A stretch of DNA of 64,000 nt from Roseibium marinum (GCF_002906165.1 NZ_PPCN01000012.1:118006-182005), one strand, 5' to 3'; counted from the stretch's first letter, positions 51,885 to 61,056 are shown. Numbers and translations are program-made. The notes: generated by a model not told the origin, from the letters alone.

Positions 51885-51951
51885 AATTCGACCTTACAAG
51901 AAATTTTGCAATATTCAACAAACAGATTTCACAAGATGCAATCAGTATGGC

Positions 51952-52500
51952 TCACATCGCGGCAGCGGCGCGGGCGGCCTGGTCGTAGTTCCCGGACACC
52001 AGGCGCAGCATGGCGGCCAGCCGGGAGAGTTCGTTCTCATCCAGGCCCAGCGCCTTCATCGGTTCGACAAGCAACGCTTCGCGCAGCCGTCTGTATTCCA
52101 TACAGGCGGCTTCACCCGATGATGTAATCTCCGCTGTCTTTTCCTTGCCCCTGCGGCCGGAGGAAATTAGCCCGGCTTTTTGAAGTTTCTTGAGAGCGTA
52201 GGTCACCGTGTGGGTGTCTTCTATGTTCAACACCAGGCAGATATCGGAGAGCGTTTTTGCCCGGCCGCGGTGATTTACGGAATGCAGCACGAGCACGTCG
52301 AGGGGTCCCAGCCCCTCCGACCCGCTGGCCGCCATGCATCGAACCATCCAGCGATGATAGGCATTGACCATCATGGTGACGGCGAATTCGATCTCCGACA
52401 GGGCCGGCATTGCACCGGAAGCAAGATGTGCCGAAGAGACGACAGGTCCGATCGACTTTTCGGATTTCGGTTCGGTAGTGGGGTCAGGCTTCTCCGGCAA
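51952..52500 (-). CDS. MarR-like winged-helix regulator of the TRAP locus
   Basis: 182 aa. After a disordered, charged N-terminus (about 30 residues) comes a MarR-type fold: MPALSEIEFAVTMMVNAYHRWMVRCMAASGSEGLGPLDVLVLHSVNHRGRAKTLSDICLVLNIEDTHTVTYALKKLQKAGLISSGRRGKEKTAEITSSGEAACMEYRRLRE. The recognition helix is around EDTHTVTYALKKLQKAG. It lies 28 bp after dctM on the same strand and is probably cotranscribed with the transporter. I infer that it binds the palindrome upstream of dctP and of the 5-oxoprolinase gene. Confidence 0.85.
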   Translation of the reverse strand: MPEKPDPTTEPKSEKSIGPVVSSAHLASGAMPALSEIEFAVTMMVNAYHRWMVRCMAASGSEGLGPLDVLVLHSVNHRGRAKTLSDICLVLNIEDTHTVTYALKKLQKAGLISSGRRGKEKTAEITSSGEAACMEYRRLREALLVEPMKALGLDENELSRLAAMLRLVSGNYDQAARAAAAM

Positions 52501-52528
52501 CGCTTGGACCTCCCGCGCGGGCTTTTTG

Positions 52529-53833
52529 TTAATTGCTCAACATCGTCTGTGGCAGCCAAAGAGCCAAGTCCGGAAAGGCGACAATCAGAACCACAGCCAG
52601 GATCATCAACAGGAAGAACGGCAATGCCATCCGGGCGACCCTGAAAATATTGTATCCGGTCATCCCCTGAAGCACGAACAGATTGAAGCCGACGGGCGGT
52701 GTTATCTGGCTCATCTCCACGACCAGAACCAGATAAATGCCGAACCAGATAAGGTCGAGACCCGCCTGCTCCACCATCGGCAGGATCACGGACGTGGTCA
52801 GAACCACCACCGAAATGCCGTCAAGAAAACAGCCCAGCACAATGAAGAACAGCGTGAGCGCCACCAGCAGCGCATAGGGCGACAGTTCGAGCGAACCTAT
52901 CCAGGCGGCCAATTCACGCGGAATGCCGGTGTACCCCATGGCAACGGTCAGAAACGATGCCCCCGCAAGAATGAAAGCAATCATGCAGGAGGTTCTGGTC
53001 GCCCCCATCAACGCATCGGCAAAGCTTTTCCGGTTCAAGGTTCCGCTTGCCCAGGAAAGCAGCAGAGACAGCATCACGCCGATGGCGGCCGCTTCCGTGG
53101 GCGAGGCCAAGCCCGCATAGATCGAGCCGATGACACCGGCAATCAGGCCGATGACCGGAAACAGCCTTCGGGTTGCAATCAATCGGCTGACAAACGGAAC
53201 AGGCTCCTCCCTCGGGGGCATCTTCTGCCGGTTGGCGAGCGCCCAGAGCGCCACATATCCCATGAACAGGAGACACAGCATGGCGCCTGGCAGAACACCG
53301 GCCATGAACAGCCGGGCAATCGACTGTTCGGTTGCAGCGCCATAGACGATCAGGATGATCGATGGAGGAATGAGAAGTCCGAGCGTACCCGATCCGGCCA
53401 GCGTCCCGATGGCCATGCGCTCGTCGTAGCCGCGTTGCTTGAGTTCCGGCAGGGACATGCGCCCGATTGTTGCGGTGGTCGCCGCCGAGGAACCGGAAAC
53501 CGCTGCGAAGATGCCGCAGCCGAGAATGTTCACGTGCAGCAACCGGCCAGGCAGATTGCGCATCCAGGGCGAAAGACCGGCGAACATGTCCTCCGACAGG
53601 CGCGAGCGGAACAGGATCTCGCCCATCCAGATGAACATCGGTAGAGCCGTCAGATCCCAGGAATTCGAGGCGCCCCAGACGGTGGTCGCCATGACGGCAC
53701 CGGCTGGCACCGCAACGAGGGCCATTATGGCGGCGAGAGCTACGGCAAAAAGAGCGACCGCGACCCAGATGCCGGTCGCCAGGGCTGCCAGCATGCCGAA
53801 ACCGAGAAAAAAGGCGATCAGGGAAAGGTCCAT
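52529..53833 (-). CDS. dctM: TRAP transporter large permease (DctM family)
   Basis: 434 aa, about 12 transmembrane helices. It is the ion-coupled translocating subunit of a TRAP importer. Typical segments: ALPMFIWMGEILFRSRLSEDMFAGLSPWMRNLPGRLLHVNILGCGIFAAVSGSSAATTATIGRMSLPELKQRGYDERMAIGTLAGSGTLGLLIPPSIILIVYGAATEQSI and GLASPTEAAAIGVMLSLLL. The C-terminal SQITPPVGFNLFVLQGMTG is a family hallmark. It shares one base with the dctQ stop (TAATG), so translation is coupled. Confidence 0.96.
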   Translation of the reverse strand: MDLSLIAFFLGFGMLAALATGIWVAVALFAVALAAIMALVAVPAGAVMATTVWGASNSWDLTALPMFIWMGEILFRSRLSEDMFAGLSPWMRNLPGRLLHVNILGCGIFAAVSGSSAATTATIGRMSLPELKQRGYDERMAIGTLAGSGTLGLLIPPSIILIVYGAATEQSIARLFMAGVLPGAMLCLLFMGYVALWALANRQKMPPREEPVPFVSRLIATRRLFPVIGLIAGVIGSIYAGLASPTEAAAIGVMLSLLLSWASGTLNRKSFADALMGATRTSCMIAFILAGASFLTVAMGYTGIPRELAAWIGSLELSPYALLVALTLFFIVLGCFLDGISVVVLTTSVILPMVEQAGLDLIWFGIYLVLVVEMSQITPPVGFNLFVLQGMTGYNIFRVARMALPFFLLMILAVVLIVAFPDLALWLPQTMLSN

Positions 53834-54390
53834 TATTCTTTTCCCTCGATCAGGTCGTCCTTACTCACCGTCTCGAAGCTTGGCGTGCGTCCGGCAAGTG
53901 CAGAAATGAGATCGTCCAGCAAGGCGACCGAAAACACGAGAAGCCCCGCAGTCATGACAGTTTGCGGAAGTACCAGCGGAACCGGGATAATGCCGAAGGA
54001 CACTTCCCCGTAGGTGTAGCTGTCATGGGCAAGTGCGCCGGCATGCCAGGTAAAAAAGCCGGCGAGGCCCAGGGCGACCGCAACGGCCCAGATATTCAGG
54101 AGATGCGCGACCGGGGGCGGAACCGCCTGAAGCAGGATGTTGACCCGGATATGGTCGCTGTTGCGAAACGTCCCGGCAAGCGCCAGAAAAGACGCGCCCA
54201 CAAGAAGGAAACCCGCGATTTCGGCAAGCGAGGGAACCAGCAGACCGAGCGGATCCATGCCGATCAGGCTAAGGCCGCCATCCAGCAGACGCCCGAACAC
54301 CTGGAGGGCCACCAGAGAGGCGATGGCTACGAGGCAAGACGCAGCCAGTACCGTTGACGCCCGATAGAGCGCATTCAGGGCCTTTCGCAT
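53833..54390 (-). CDS. dctQ: TRAP transporter small permease (DctQ family)
   Basis: 185 aa from the ATG at 54390 (MRKALNALYRASTVLAAS). An in-frame GTG at 54402 is the alternative, but GGGGGAG sits between the two. Four transmembrane helices are apparent. LVALQVFGRLL and the DHIRVNILLQAVPP segment match the DctQ family. It lies downstream of an intra-operon hairpin and directly before dctM. Confidence 0.92.
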   Translation of the reverse strand: MRKALNALYRASTVLAASCLVAIASLVALQVFGRLLDGGLSLIGMDPLGLLVPSLAEIAGFLLVGASFLALAGTFRNSDHIRVNILLQAVPPPVAHLLNIWAVAVALGLAGFFTWHAGALAHDSYTYGEVSFGIIPVPLVLPQTVMTAGLLVFSVALLDDLISALAGRTPSFETVSKDDLIEGKE

Positions 54391-54422
54391 CGGCTCCCCC
54401 ACCAGATGTGCAACTGAATAAG

Positions 54423-54456
54423 AAAACGCCGGGCTGAACTGCCCGGCGTTTTTTGA
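54423..54456 (-). terminator. Hairpin terminator/attenuator between dctP and dctQ
   Basis: Perfect 10-bp stem AACGCCGGGC / GCCCGGCGTT with a 6-nt loop and T-runs on both strands, 9 bp after the dctP stop. It likely stops part of transcription so that the binding protein is made in excess over the permease. Confidence 0.85.
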
Positions 54457-54458
54457 AT

Positions 54459-55454
54459 TTAGTTTTTGTAGGCCTCAAGAATGGCAGTGCCGGTTTCACC
54501 GGCTTCCGCCTGCCATTCGGCGGACATTGTCTCGCCAATGGCGGCCAGCCCTTCGATCAGCTGCGCACTCGGTTCCACAACGGTGATGCCGTTTTCGACC
54601 AGAATGGCGGTCTTGCCATTGGTTTCCACCTTGGAAGCTTCCCATCCGCGTTTTTCAGCTTCTGTGGCAGCGTCCATCACGGCAGCCTTTTCGGCATCGG
54701 AGAGCGCATCGAACGCCCCCTTGTTGACGAAGACCATGTTCTTCGGCAACCACGCCTGCGTGTCGTGATAATGGCTCAGGAAATCCCAGGCCTTGGAATT
54801 GGCACCGGTGGAGGGCGAGGTGATCATGGCTTCCACGCGGCCGGTGGAAAATGCTGTCGGAATATCCGGCACTTCGACCTGCGTCGGCACCGCGCCGGCC
54901 AACTGGGCCAGACGTTCAGTCGCCGCATTATAGGCACGGAACTTGAGGCCCTTCATGTCATCGACGCTGGTGAGTTCCTTTTTCGCATAGACACCCTGCG
55001 GCGGCCACGGCACGGCATAAAGGAGTACAAGTCCCTGCGCGTCCAGCTTCTCTTCCATGGCCGGCTTCGCGGCCTGATAGAGCTTCCACGCCTTGTCATA
55101 GGACGGTGCGAGGAACGGCACGGAATCGACACCGAAGACGGCATCTTCGTTCGACAGGCGCGACACCAGAACTTCACCGATCGGCGCAAGACCCTTGCGC
55201 ACGGCGTTCTTGATTTCCGGATGCTTGAAGAGGGACCCGGCGGAGTGCACCTGGATGACCAACGACCCATCGGTTTTCTCTTTGATATCCTCGGCGAAGG
55301 CGGCGATGTTCTGCGTATGGAAGTTGCTGTCGCCGTAAGGCGTCGGCATGTCCCATTTGGTTTCGGCGGAAACGGCGGCGACACCGGCAAGACCGAAAGC
55401 GGCGGCAGCGGCCAAACGGACGCCCGCCCTGTTCAGAAAACGTGATTGCAGCAT
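54459..55454 (-). CDS. dctP: TRAP transporter substrate-binding protein (DctP family)
   Basis: 331 aa from the ATG at 55454, fixed by AAGAGGAGT upstream and by the signal peptide (MLQSRFLNRAGVRLAAAAAFGLAGVAAVSA). It is the periplasmic solute-binding subunit. Family pattern: KWDMPTPYGDSNFHTQNIAAFAEDIKEKTDGSLVIQVHSAGSLFKHPEIKNAVRKGLAPIGEVLVSRLSNEDAVFGVDSVPFLAPSYDKAWKLY, then KGLKFRAYNAATERLAQLAGAVPTQVEVPDIPTAFSTGRVEAMITSPSTGANSKAWDFL; the Arg in FRAYN normally binds a carboxylate. The substrate is thus probably an organic acid. Neighbouring 5-oxoprolinase suggests 5-oxoproline or a related lactam acid. Confidence 0.95.
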   Translation of the reverse strand: MLQSRFLNRAGVRLAAAAAFGLAGVAAVSAETKWDMPTPYGDSNFHTQNIAAFAEDIKEKTDGSLVIQVHSAGSLFKHPEIKNAVRKGLAPIGEVLVSRLSNEDAVFGVDSVPFLAPSYDKAWKLYQAAKPAMEEKLDAQGLVLLYAVPWPPQGVYAKKELTSVDDMKGLKFRAYNAATERLAQLAGAVPTQVEVPDIPTAFSTGRVEAMITSPSTGANSKAWDFLSHYHDTQAWLPKNMVFVNKGAFDALSDAEKAAVMDAATEAEKRGWEASKVETNGKTAILVENGITVVEPSAQLIEGLAAIGETMSAEWQAEAGETGTAILEAYKN

Positions 55455-55572
55455 GAATATACTCCTCTTGGAAGCGGGACACATCCCGTCGCGATACTGC
55501 CCCCGGTGCGTTCTGTGCACACCTGTGAAAAGCGCATCTCATCGCAGCCTAAACTTGAAAACTGAAAACATC

Positions 55573-55594
55573 AACAATTTATCGATAAATTGTT
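55573..55594. promoter_or_regulatory. 22-bp perfect palindrome, operator of the TRAP operon
   Basis: Core ACAATTTATCGATAAATTGT with one further matching base pair on each side. It lies 119 bp upstream of the dctP ATG and 122 bp upstream of the divergent GT39-like gene. A near copy occurs at 57325-57346. Confidence 0.75.
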
Positions 55595-55715
55595 TATATA
55601 CCTCCGCCGATTTCACCTCCCGTCAACAGAAATGACCGCCTGCATCAAGCTGCTTTCATGTAAACGCGGGATGTTCTAGCGTGCCTCAATCACGTCTGCG
55701 GGAGGACGCCAACAC

Positions 55716-57197
55716 GTGCGGCAGAACTTAGGTCACGGCGGGTCTGGCAGGATCATTGGCTCGCTGTTGCTCGTCGTCATTCTGATCGTTGCGGCTGCGC
55801 TCCGCATTTACGATCTGGACAGAACCAGCCTCTGGTACGACGAAGCGGTGAGCTGGGCACAGTCCAGGGGAACCTTACCCGAGCTGCTTTCATCCGTCGC
55901 CGCGGACAATTATCCACCGCTTCACAATGTGATTTTGTGGCTGACCATGCCGATCATCGGCGACAGCGAGTCCGCGCTTCGCCTGCCCTCCGTCATTCTC
56001 GGCATTTTGGCTGTCTGGCTGATCTATCTGGCAGGCAGGTCTCTTGCCGGCGACGCATCTGGTGGAAGATATATCGGTCTGCTTGCCGCGGCGCTTCTGG
56101 CAGTCTCGCCGTTTCACATCTGGTACTCCACCGAAGCACGCATGTATGCGCTTCTTGCCGCCTGCGGGCTTGCCTTCCTGCTATCGGTCCTGAAAGTGCT
56201 GGACCGCCCTTCTATCGGCTGGTTCGCTCTCCTCAGCCTCAGCGGCGCGGCATTTCTCTACAGCCACATCTATGCACTGCTCGGATTTGCCACGGTCGGT
56301 CTGGTTTGCGCCATCTATGCCCTCGGCGACACGCTCCGAGCCGGACGTGTTTCAGCGTCACCTGCGACCATTGCCTGCCTTGGCATGGGTGTCAGCGCTC
56401 TTGCCTTCCTGCCCTGGCTGATCATCCTGGCGAACCGCGCCAGATCCGTGGCCGAAGCCGGTTTCTGGATTGCCTATCCGGACATTCAGTTCCTGAAATC
56501 AATGGCTTTCAGCATTTCCGGGTCTCTTGTGTTTTTCTGGATACTGGCGGCGTTGGCGCTCAGCCGTTGCCTTCGCGCGCTTCTCGTTGAATCCGTTTCC
56601 TCACAAAACGGGGAAACCGCCGGAAAGGCCGCGATAATCTGTCTCGCCTACACGGCCGGTCCCCTGGTATTGGCCTATCTCTATTCCGTTCTTGTGCAGC
56701 CGATCCTGTTCGACCGGTATCTGATTGCAGCCTGGCCAGGACTGCTGCTGCTTGCGTCCGCTGGCGCCAATCAGCTCATCCCCCGTTTCGGACCGGCCGC
56801 TCTTCTAGTGGCGGCGCTGATGCTCACATTTCCGGAACTCAGATTTACGCTGCTTGACAAAATGCGACCCGACTGGCGCGGCATTGTCCAGGACTACATG
56901 GCCAATCGTTCCGAGGGCAACCGGCTCATGCTCTACAAGGGGTTCGCCGCCCCTGCCCTTGAATATTATCTGAGGCCACCGGACGCCTTTGTCGCCGCGG
57001 CAGATATTGGCGATCTGAAAAAACAGCCCCCCGGCCCCATTGAAGGCGATCGCTGGCTTTTGCTGGTTCACAGCAGCCCCGAAGAAATGAAGGAAGCACT
57101 TGAAGCTTTCAGCATCTCCGAGTCGGAACCGGTTGCGCAACGCTTCGGTTGGGGCGCGAGCGGTTTGAAGCTGCTGCGATCCGGTCCTCCAAACTGA
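55716..57197 (+). CDS. GT39-like polytopic glycosyltransferase (PMT_2/ArnT type)
   Basis: 493 aa from the GTG at 55716, with GGGAGGA 9 bp upstream. About 11-12 transmembrane helices. The first periplasmic loop has the acidic active-site motif of GT-C enzymes (LDRTSLWYDEAVSWAQSRG), followed by DNYPPLHNVILWLTM and FHIWYSTEARMYALLAACG, typical of dolichyl- or undecaprenyl-phosphate-sugar-dependent transferases. A soluble C-terminal part covers about residues 385-493. It probably transfers a lipid-linked sugar on the periplasmic side. No partner gene for sugar supply is nearby, and its place between the transporter and 5-oxoprolinase genes is unexplained. Confidence 0.8.
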   Translation: MRQNLGHGGSGRIIGSLLLVVILIVAAALRIYDLDRTSLWYDEAVSWAQSRGTLPELLSSVAADNYPPLHNVILWLTMPIIGDSESALRLPSVILGILAVWLIYLAGRSLAGDASGGRYIGLLAAALLAVSPFHIWYSTEARMYALLAACGLAFLLSVLKVLDRPSIGWFALLSLSGAAFLYSHIYALLGFATVGLVCAIYALGDTLRAGRVSASPATIACLGMGVSALAFLPWLIILANRARSVAEAGFWIAYPDIQFLKSMAFSISGSLVFFWILAALALSRCLRALLVESVSSQNGETAGKAAIICLAYTAGPLVLAYLYSVLVQPILFDRYLIAAWPGLLLLASAGANQLIPRFGPAALLVAALMLTFPELRFTLLDKMRPDWRGIVQDYMANRSEGNRLMLYKGFAAPALEYYLRPPDAFVAAADIGDLKKQPPGPIEGDRWLLLVHSSPEEMKEALEAFSISESEPVAQRFGWGASGLKLLRSGPPN

Positions 57198-57324
57198 AAA
57201 CAGGTCAAGCGGCTTGTTTGGATAGTCCACTTCTTGGGCAGCGCAGCGTAGCTGGAAACCCAATCTGGGAAACTGCATATGGCCCCACCAAGAGGGCAAT
57301 TTCAGAAAGTACAAATTTCTCATC

Positions 57325-57346
57325 GACAATTTATCGATAAAATGTA
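57325..57346. promoter_or_regulatory. Near-palindromic operator copy upstream of the 5-oxoprolinase gene
   Basis: ACAATTTATCGATAAAATGT lies at 57326-57345, 97 bp before the ATG. It matches the dctP palindrome at 19 of 20 core positions and forms a palindrome broken at a single pair. A possible promoter (TCGACA, 16 bp, TAAACA) overlaps it. Confidence 0.7.
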
Positions 57347-57442
57347 AACATAAATTCACAAAATATCGGAATTCGGAACGACGGCCGAAAATCGAGCGAT
57401 CGCTCGCGACGGCGGCATCTCAGGGAAACTGGAGGGGAGCAC

Positions 57443-60400
57443 ATGACAGCCAAGTGGGATTTCTGGATCGACCGGGGCGGCACCTTCACCGATATCGTCG
57501 GACGGGCCCCTGACGGAACATTGCATCCGCACAAAGTCCTGTCGGAAAATCCTGAATCCTATCGGGATGCGGCCATTCAGGGCATCCGCGAGTTGCTCGG
57601 CATCGAAAAAAGCGCACAGATCCCCTCGGACAAGATCGCAACCGTGAAAATGGGAACGACTGTCGCCACCAATGCCCTTCTGGAACGCAAGGGAGAACGC
57701 ACCGCCCTCTTTATCACCAGGGGATTCCGCGACGCTCTGGAAATCGGCTATCAGGCCCGCCCGGATATTTTCGCAAAGGAAATCATCAAGCCGGAGCTGC
57801 TCTATGAGCGCGTCCATGAAATTTCCGAGCGCGCCCGCGCGGACGGTACGCTGGAAAGCGCGCTGGACGAAACCGCAGCCCGCAGGGAAATGCAAGTGGC
57901 ATGGGATGCAGGCATTCGCTCCATCGCCATCGTGCTGATGCATGCCTATGCCTATCCGGCCCACGAGCAGGCATTGAATAAAATCGCGCAGGAGATTGGC
58001 TTTCCTCAGATCTCGGTCTCACACGAAGTGTCCCCGCTGATGAAGTTGGTCGGGCGCGGCGACACCACGGTTGTCGATGCCTATCTTTCGCCGATCCTGC
58101 GCCGCTACGTGGACCAGGTCCGCGAAGAACTCGGCGAAGGTCCGCGGTTGATGTTCATGCAGTCTTCCGGAGGCCTCACGGCAGCGGAACTCTTCCAGGG
58201 TAAGGATGCGATCCTCTCGGGCCCGGCGGGTGGTGTGGTCGGCGCCGTTGAAACGTCGCGCATGGCCGGTTTTGAGAAAATTATCGGCTTCGACATGGGG
58301 GGCACGTCGACTGACGTTTGCCACTACAAAGGCGAATACGAACGGGCGTTCGAAACGGAGGTCGCGGGCGTGCGCATGCGCGCGCCGATGATGATGATCC
58401 ACACCGTCGCCGCGGGTGGCGGTTCGATCCTGCATTATGCCGATGGCCGCTTTCAGGTCGGTCCGGATTCCGCTGGAGCAAATCCCGGTCCTGCCTGCTA
58501 CTGCCGCGGCGGACCGCTAACGGTAACCGACGCCAACCTGATGACAGGCAAACTGTCACCTGAGTTTTTCCCGAAGATCTTCGGACCCAACCGGGACCAG
58601 CCGCTGGACGCGGACATAGTCAGACGGAAATTTTCTGAATTGGCGGATCGCATCGGTGACGGTCGCTCACCGGAAGAGGTTGCTGACGGTTTCCTGAAGA
58701 TCGCCGTCGAGAATATGGCCAACGCCATCAAGAAGATATCCGTTCAGCGCGGTTATGATGTCACGGAATATGCACTGACGTGTTTCGGCGGTGCGGGCGG
58801 TCAGACCGGATGCCGGGTCGCCGACAGTCTCGGCATGAAAACGGTCATTCTGCACCCGTTCTCCGGAATTCTGTCGGCCTATGGAATGGGTCTGGCCGAT
58901 ATCAGGGCGAACCGTCAACAGGCCGTGGTCAAAACCCTGAGTGAAGAGCTTTTGCCCGACCTGTCCGCCCTGCGCGACCAGCTTGCAGGTCAGACTGAAG
59001 CGGAACTCGACAAACAGGAAATTCCCGCGGGTGCCCGATGGACAGCCGCCACAGCACATCTGCGCTATGACGGAACTGATACGCCGCTTCCCGTTCCACT
59101 TGGTGGTGTTGCTGAAATGCGCGCTGCTTTTGAACGCGCGCACCATAATCAATTCGGATTTGTCTACAAAACCAAACCGGTTGTCGTCGAAGCGCTGGAG
59201 GTTGAAACGGCAGGTGGAGGCGTGGGCCTTATCGAGCCCGATTTGGCCGGGTCAACCGATAGCGCCGGACGCGTTTCCGCGACGCGTCTTTTTTCGCAAG
59301 GCGCCTGGCACGAGGCCGGCATCTTCAAACGTGAGGCACTCAAACCAGGCATGAAGGTATCCGGGCCCGCCGTGATCATTGAGCCGCATGCGACGATCGC
59401 TGTCGAAAACGGCTGGCAGGCGGAAATCAACGCCAAGGATCACGTTATCCTGAAGCGCATCGTGCCGTTGAAACAGTCCGATGCCATCGGCACGAAAGCC
59501 GATCCGGTCATGCTGGAAGTGTTCAACAACCTGTTCATGTCCATCGCCGAGCAGATGGGCGTGACACTGCAGAACACGGCCTACTCGGTGAATATCAAGG
59601 AGCGGCTGGACTTTTCCTGTGCTGTGTTCAACGCTAATGGTGCCCTTGTGGCCAACGCCCCGCACATGCCCGTGCATCTCGGCTCCATGGACCGGTCGGT
59701 CGAAACCGTCATCAAGCTCAACCAGGGAAAGATCAGGCCGGGAGACGTGTTCGCCCTGAACGCTCCCTATAATGGCGGAACCCATCTGCCGGATATCACG
59801 GTGGTCTCCCCGGTATTTGATGACGAGGGAAAAAAGATCCTGTTCTGGGCCGCTTCGCGCGGGCACCATGCGGATGTCGGAGGTTCCGCGCCCGGCTCCA
59901 TGACCCCGCGCGCCACCAGTGTCGATGAAGAAGGCGTCCTCTTCGACAATTTCAAGATCGTCGACCAGGGTCATTTCCGAGAGGCCGAACTCGTGGAGCT
60001 TCTCACCGACCACGCCTACCCGGCCAGAAACCCGCACCAGAATGTCGCCGACTTGTCGGCCCAGATCGCAGCCAATGAAAAGGGCATTCAGGAACTCAGG
60101 AAGATGGTGACCCATTTTGGTCTGGACGTTGTCCAGGCCTATATGGGTCACGTTCAGGACAATGCGGAAGAAAGTGTGCGCCGGGTCATCGAGGCGCTGA
60201 AGGATTCCGAATACGAATATCCGACGGACCAGGGAGCGTTGATCAAGGTCAGGATCACTGTCGACAAGGAAAAGCGTGAAGCAACCGTCGATTTCACCGG
60301 CACCTCGGACGTGAAACCAAACAATTTCAACGCTCCGGAGCCGGTAACCCGAGCCGCGATCCTTTATTGCTTCCGGGTGATGGTGGATGGCGACATCCCG

Positions 60401-61027
60401 ATGAATGCCGGGTGCCTGAAGCCGATCCATATCGTCATTCCCGACGGCTGCATGCTGCGGCCGACCTACCCGGCCGCCGTTGTGGCCGGTAACGTGGAGA
60501 CGTCGCAGCATGTCACCAACGCGGTGTTCGCAGCACTCGGCGCCATGGCGAACGCCCAGGGAACAATGAACAACCTGACCTTCGGCAACGATACGTATCA
60601 GTACTATGAAACGATCTGTTCCGGCTCACCTGCAGGTCCGGGCTTCAATGGCACAGACGGGGTCCACACCCATATGACCAATTCACGCCTGACAGACCCG
60701 GAAGTGCTGGAATTTCGCTTCCCGGTGCTTCTGGAGGACTTCCATATCCGCAAGGGCACAGGAGGAAAAGGCAAGTGGTCGGCGGGTGACGGCACGAGGC
60801 GTACCTTGCGGTTCCTCGAAAAGATGGACTGCGCCATTCTTGCCTCGCACCGCACCGTACCGCCCAAAGGTCTTGAAGGGGGTGAGGATGGCGAACTCGG
60901 TCGTACGGAAGTCCGGCGTCTGGACGGCTCGGTGGAGAAACTTGAAGGTTGCGACCAGACGGTGCTGGAACCCGGTGAAGCGGTGACTGTCGTTACCCCG
61001 ACTGCAGGCGGATGGGGAAAGACCTGA
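57443..61027 (+). CDS. oplAH: ATP-dependent 5-oxoprolinase (fused hydantoinase A/B)
   Basis: 1194 aa. It hydrolyses 5-oxo-L-proline to glutamate with ATP. The N-terminal HyuA half (about residues 1-680) begins WDFWIDRGGTFTDIVGRAPDGTLHPHKVLSENPE, the form typical of 5-oxoprolinase rather than N-methylhydantoinase. It continues with KMGTTVATNALLERKGERTAL, MQSSGGLTAAELF, ILSGPAGGVVGAVE and IGFDMGGTSTDVCHY. The HyuB half starts near residue 690 (EVFNNLFMSIAEQMGVTLQNTAYSVNIKERLDFSCAVF) and ends with DGVHTHMTNSRLTDPEVLEFRFPV and GKGKWSAGDGTRR. Length and single-chain fusion match eukaryotic and bacterial OplAH. It is single-gene with its own operator and terminator. A hydantoin-related substrate cannot be excluded. 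Confidence 0.92.
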   Translation: MTAKWDFWIDRGGTFTDIVGRAPDGTLHPHKVLSENPESYRDAAIQGIRELLGIEKSAQIPSDKIATVKMGTTVATNALLERKGERTALFITRGFRDALEIGYQARPDIFAKEIIKPELLYERVHEISERARADGTLESALDETAARREMQVAWDAGIRSIAIVLMHAYAYPAHEQALNKIAQEIGFPQISVSHEVSPLMKLVGRGDTTVVDAYLSPILRRYVDQVREELGEGPRLMFMQSSGGLTAAELFQGKDAILSGPAGGVVGAVETSRMAGFEKIIGFDMGGTSTDVCHYKGEYERAFETEVAGVRMRAPMMMIHTVAAGGGSILHYADGRFQVGPDSAGANPGPACYCRGGPLTVTDANLMTGKLSPEFFPKIFGPNRDQPLDADIVRRKFSELADRIGDGRSPEEVADGFLKIAVENMANAIKKISVQRGYDVTEYALTCFGGAGGQTGCRVADSLGMKTVILHPFSGILSAYGMGLADIRANRQQAVVKTLSEELLPDLSALRDQLAGQTEAELDKQEIPAGARWTAATAHLRYDGTDTPLPVPLGGVAEMRAAFERAHHNQFGFVYKTKPVVVEALEVETAGGGVGLIEPDLAGSTDSAGRVSATRLFSQGAWHEAGIFKREALKPGMKVSGPAVIIEPHATIAVENGWQAEINAKDHVILKRIVPLKQSDAIGTKADPVMLEVFNNLFMSIAEQMGVTLQNTAYSVNIKERLDFSCAVFNANGALVANAPHMPVHLGSMDRSVETVIKLNQGKIRPGDVFALNAPYNGGTHLPDITVVSPVFDDEGKKILFWAASRGHHADVGGSAPGSMTPRATSVDEEGVLFDNFKIVDQGHFREAELVELLTDHAYPARNPHQNVADLSAQIAANEKGIQELRKMVTHFGLDVVQAYMGHVQDNAEESVRRVIEALKDSEYEYPTDQGALIKVRITVDKEKREATVDFTGTSDVKPNNFNAPEPVTRAAILYCFRVMVDGDIPMNAGCLKPIHIVIPDGCMLRPTYPAAVVAGNVETSQHVTNAVFAALGAMANAQGTMNNLTFGNDTYQYYETICSGSPAGPGFNGTDGVHTHMTNSRLTDPEVLEFRFPVLLEDFHIRKGTGGKGKWSAGDGTRRTLRFLEKMDCAILASHRTVPPKGLEGGEDGELGRTEVRRLDGSVEKLEGCDQTVLEPGEAVTVVTPTAGGWGKT

Positions 61028-61056
61028 AAATCGCTCTGAAAATTTGATCTGAAATG

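Noticed and set aside
51885..51951. Assigning TTGCAATATTCAACAA as a firm ArsR operator
   Set aside because: The repeat is imperfect and I could not match it to a known ArsR consensus, so it is only mentioned within the arsR entry.
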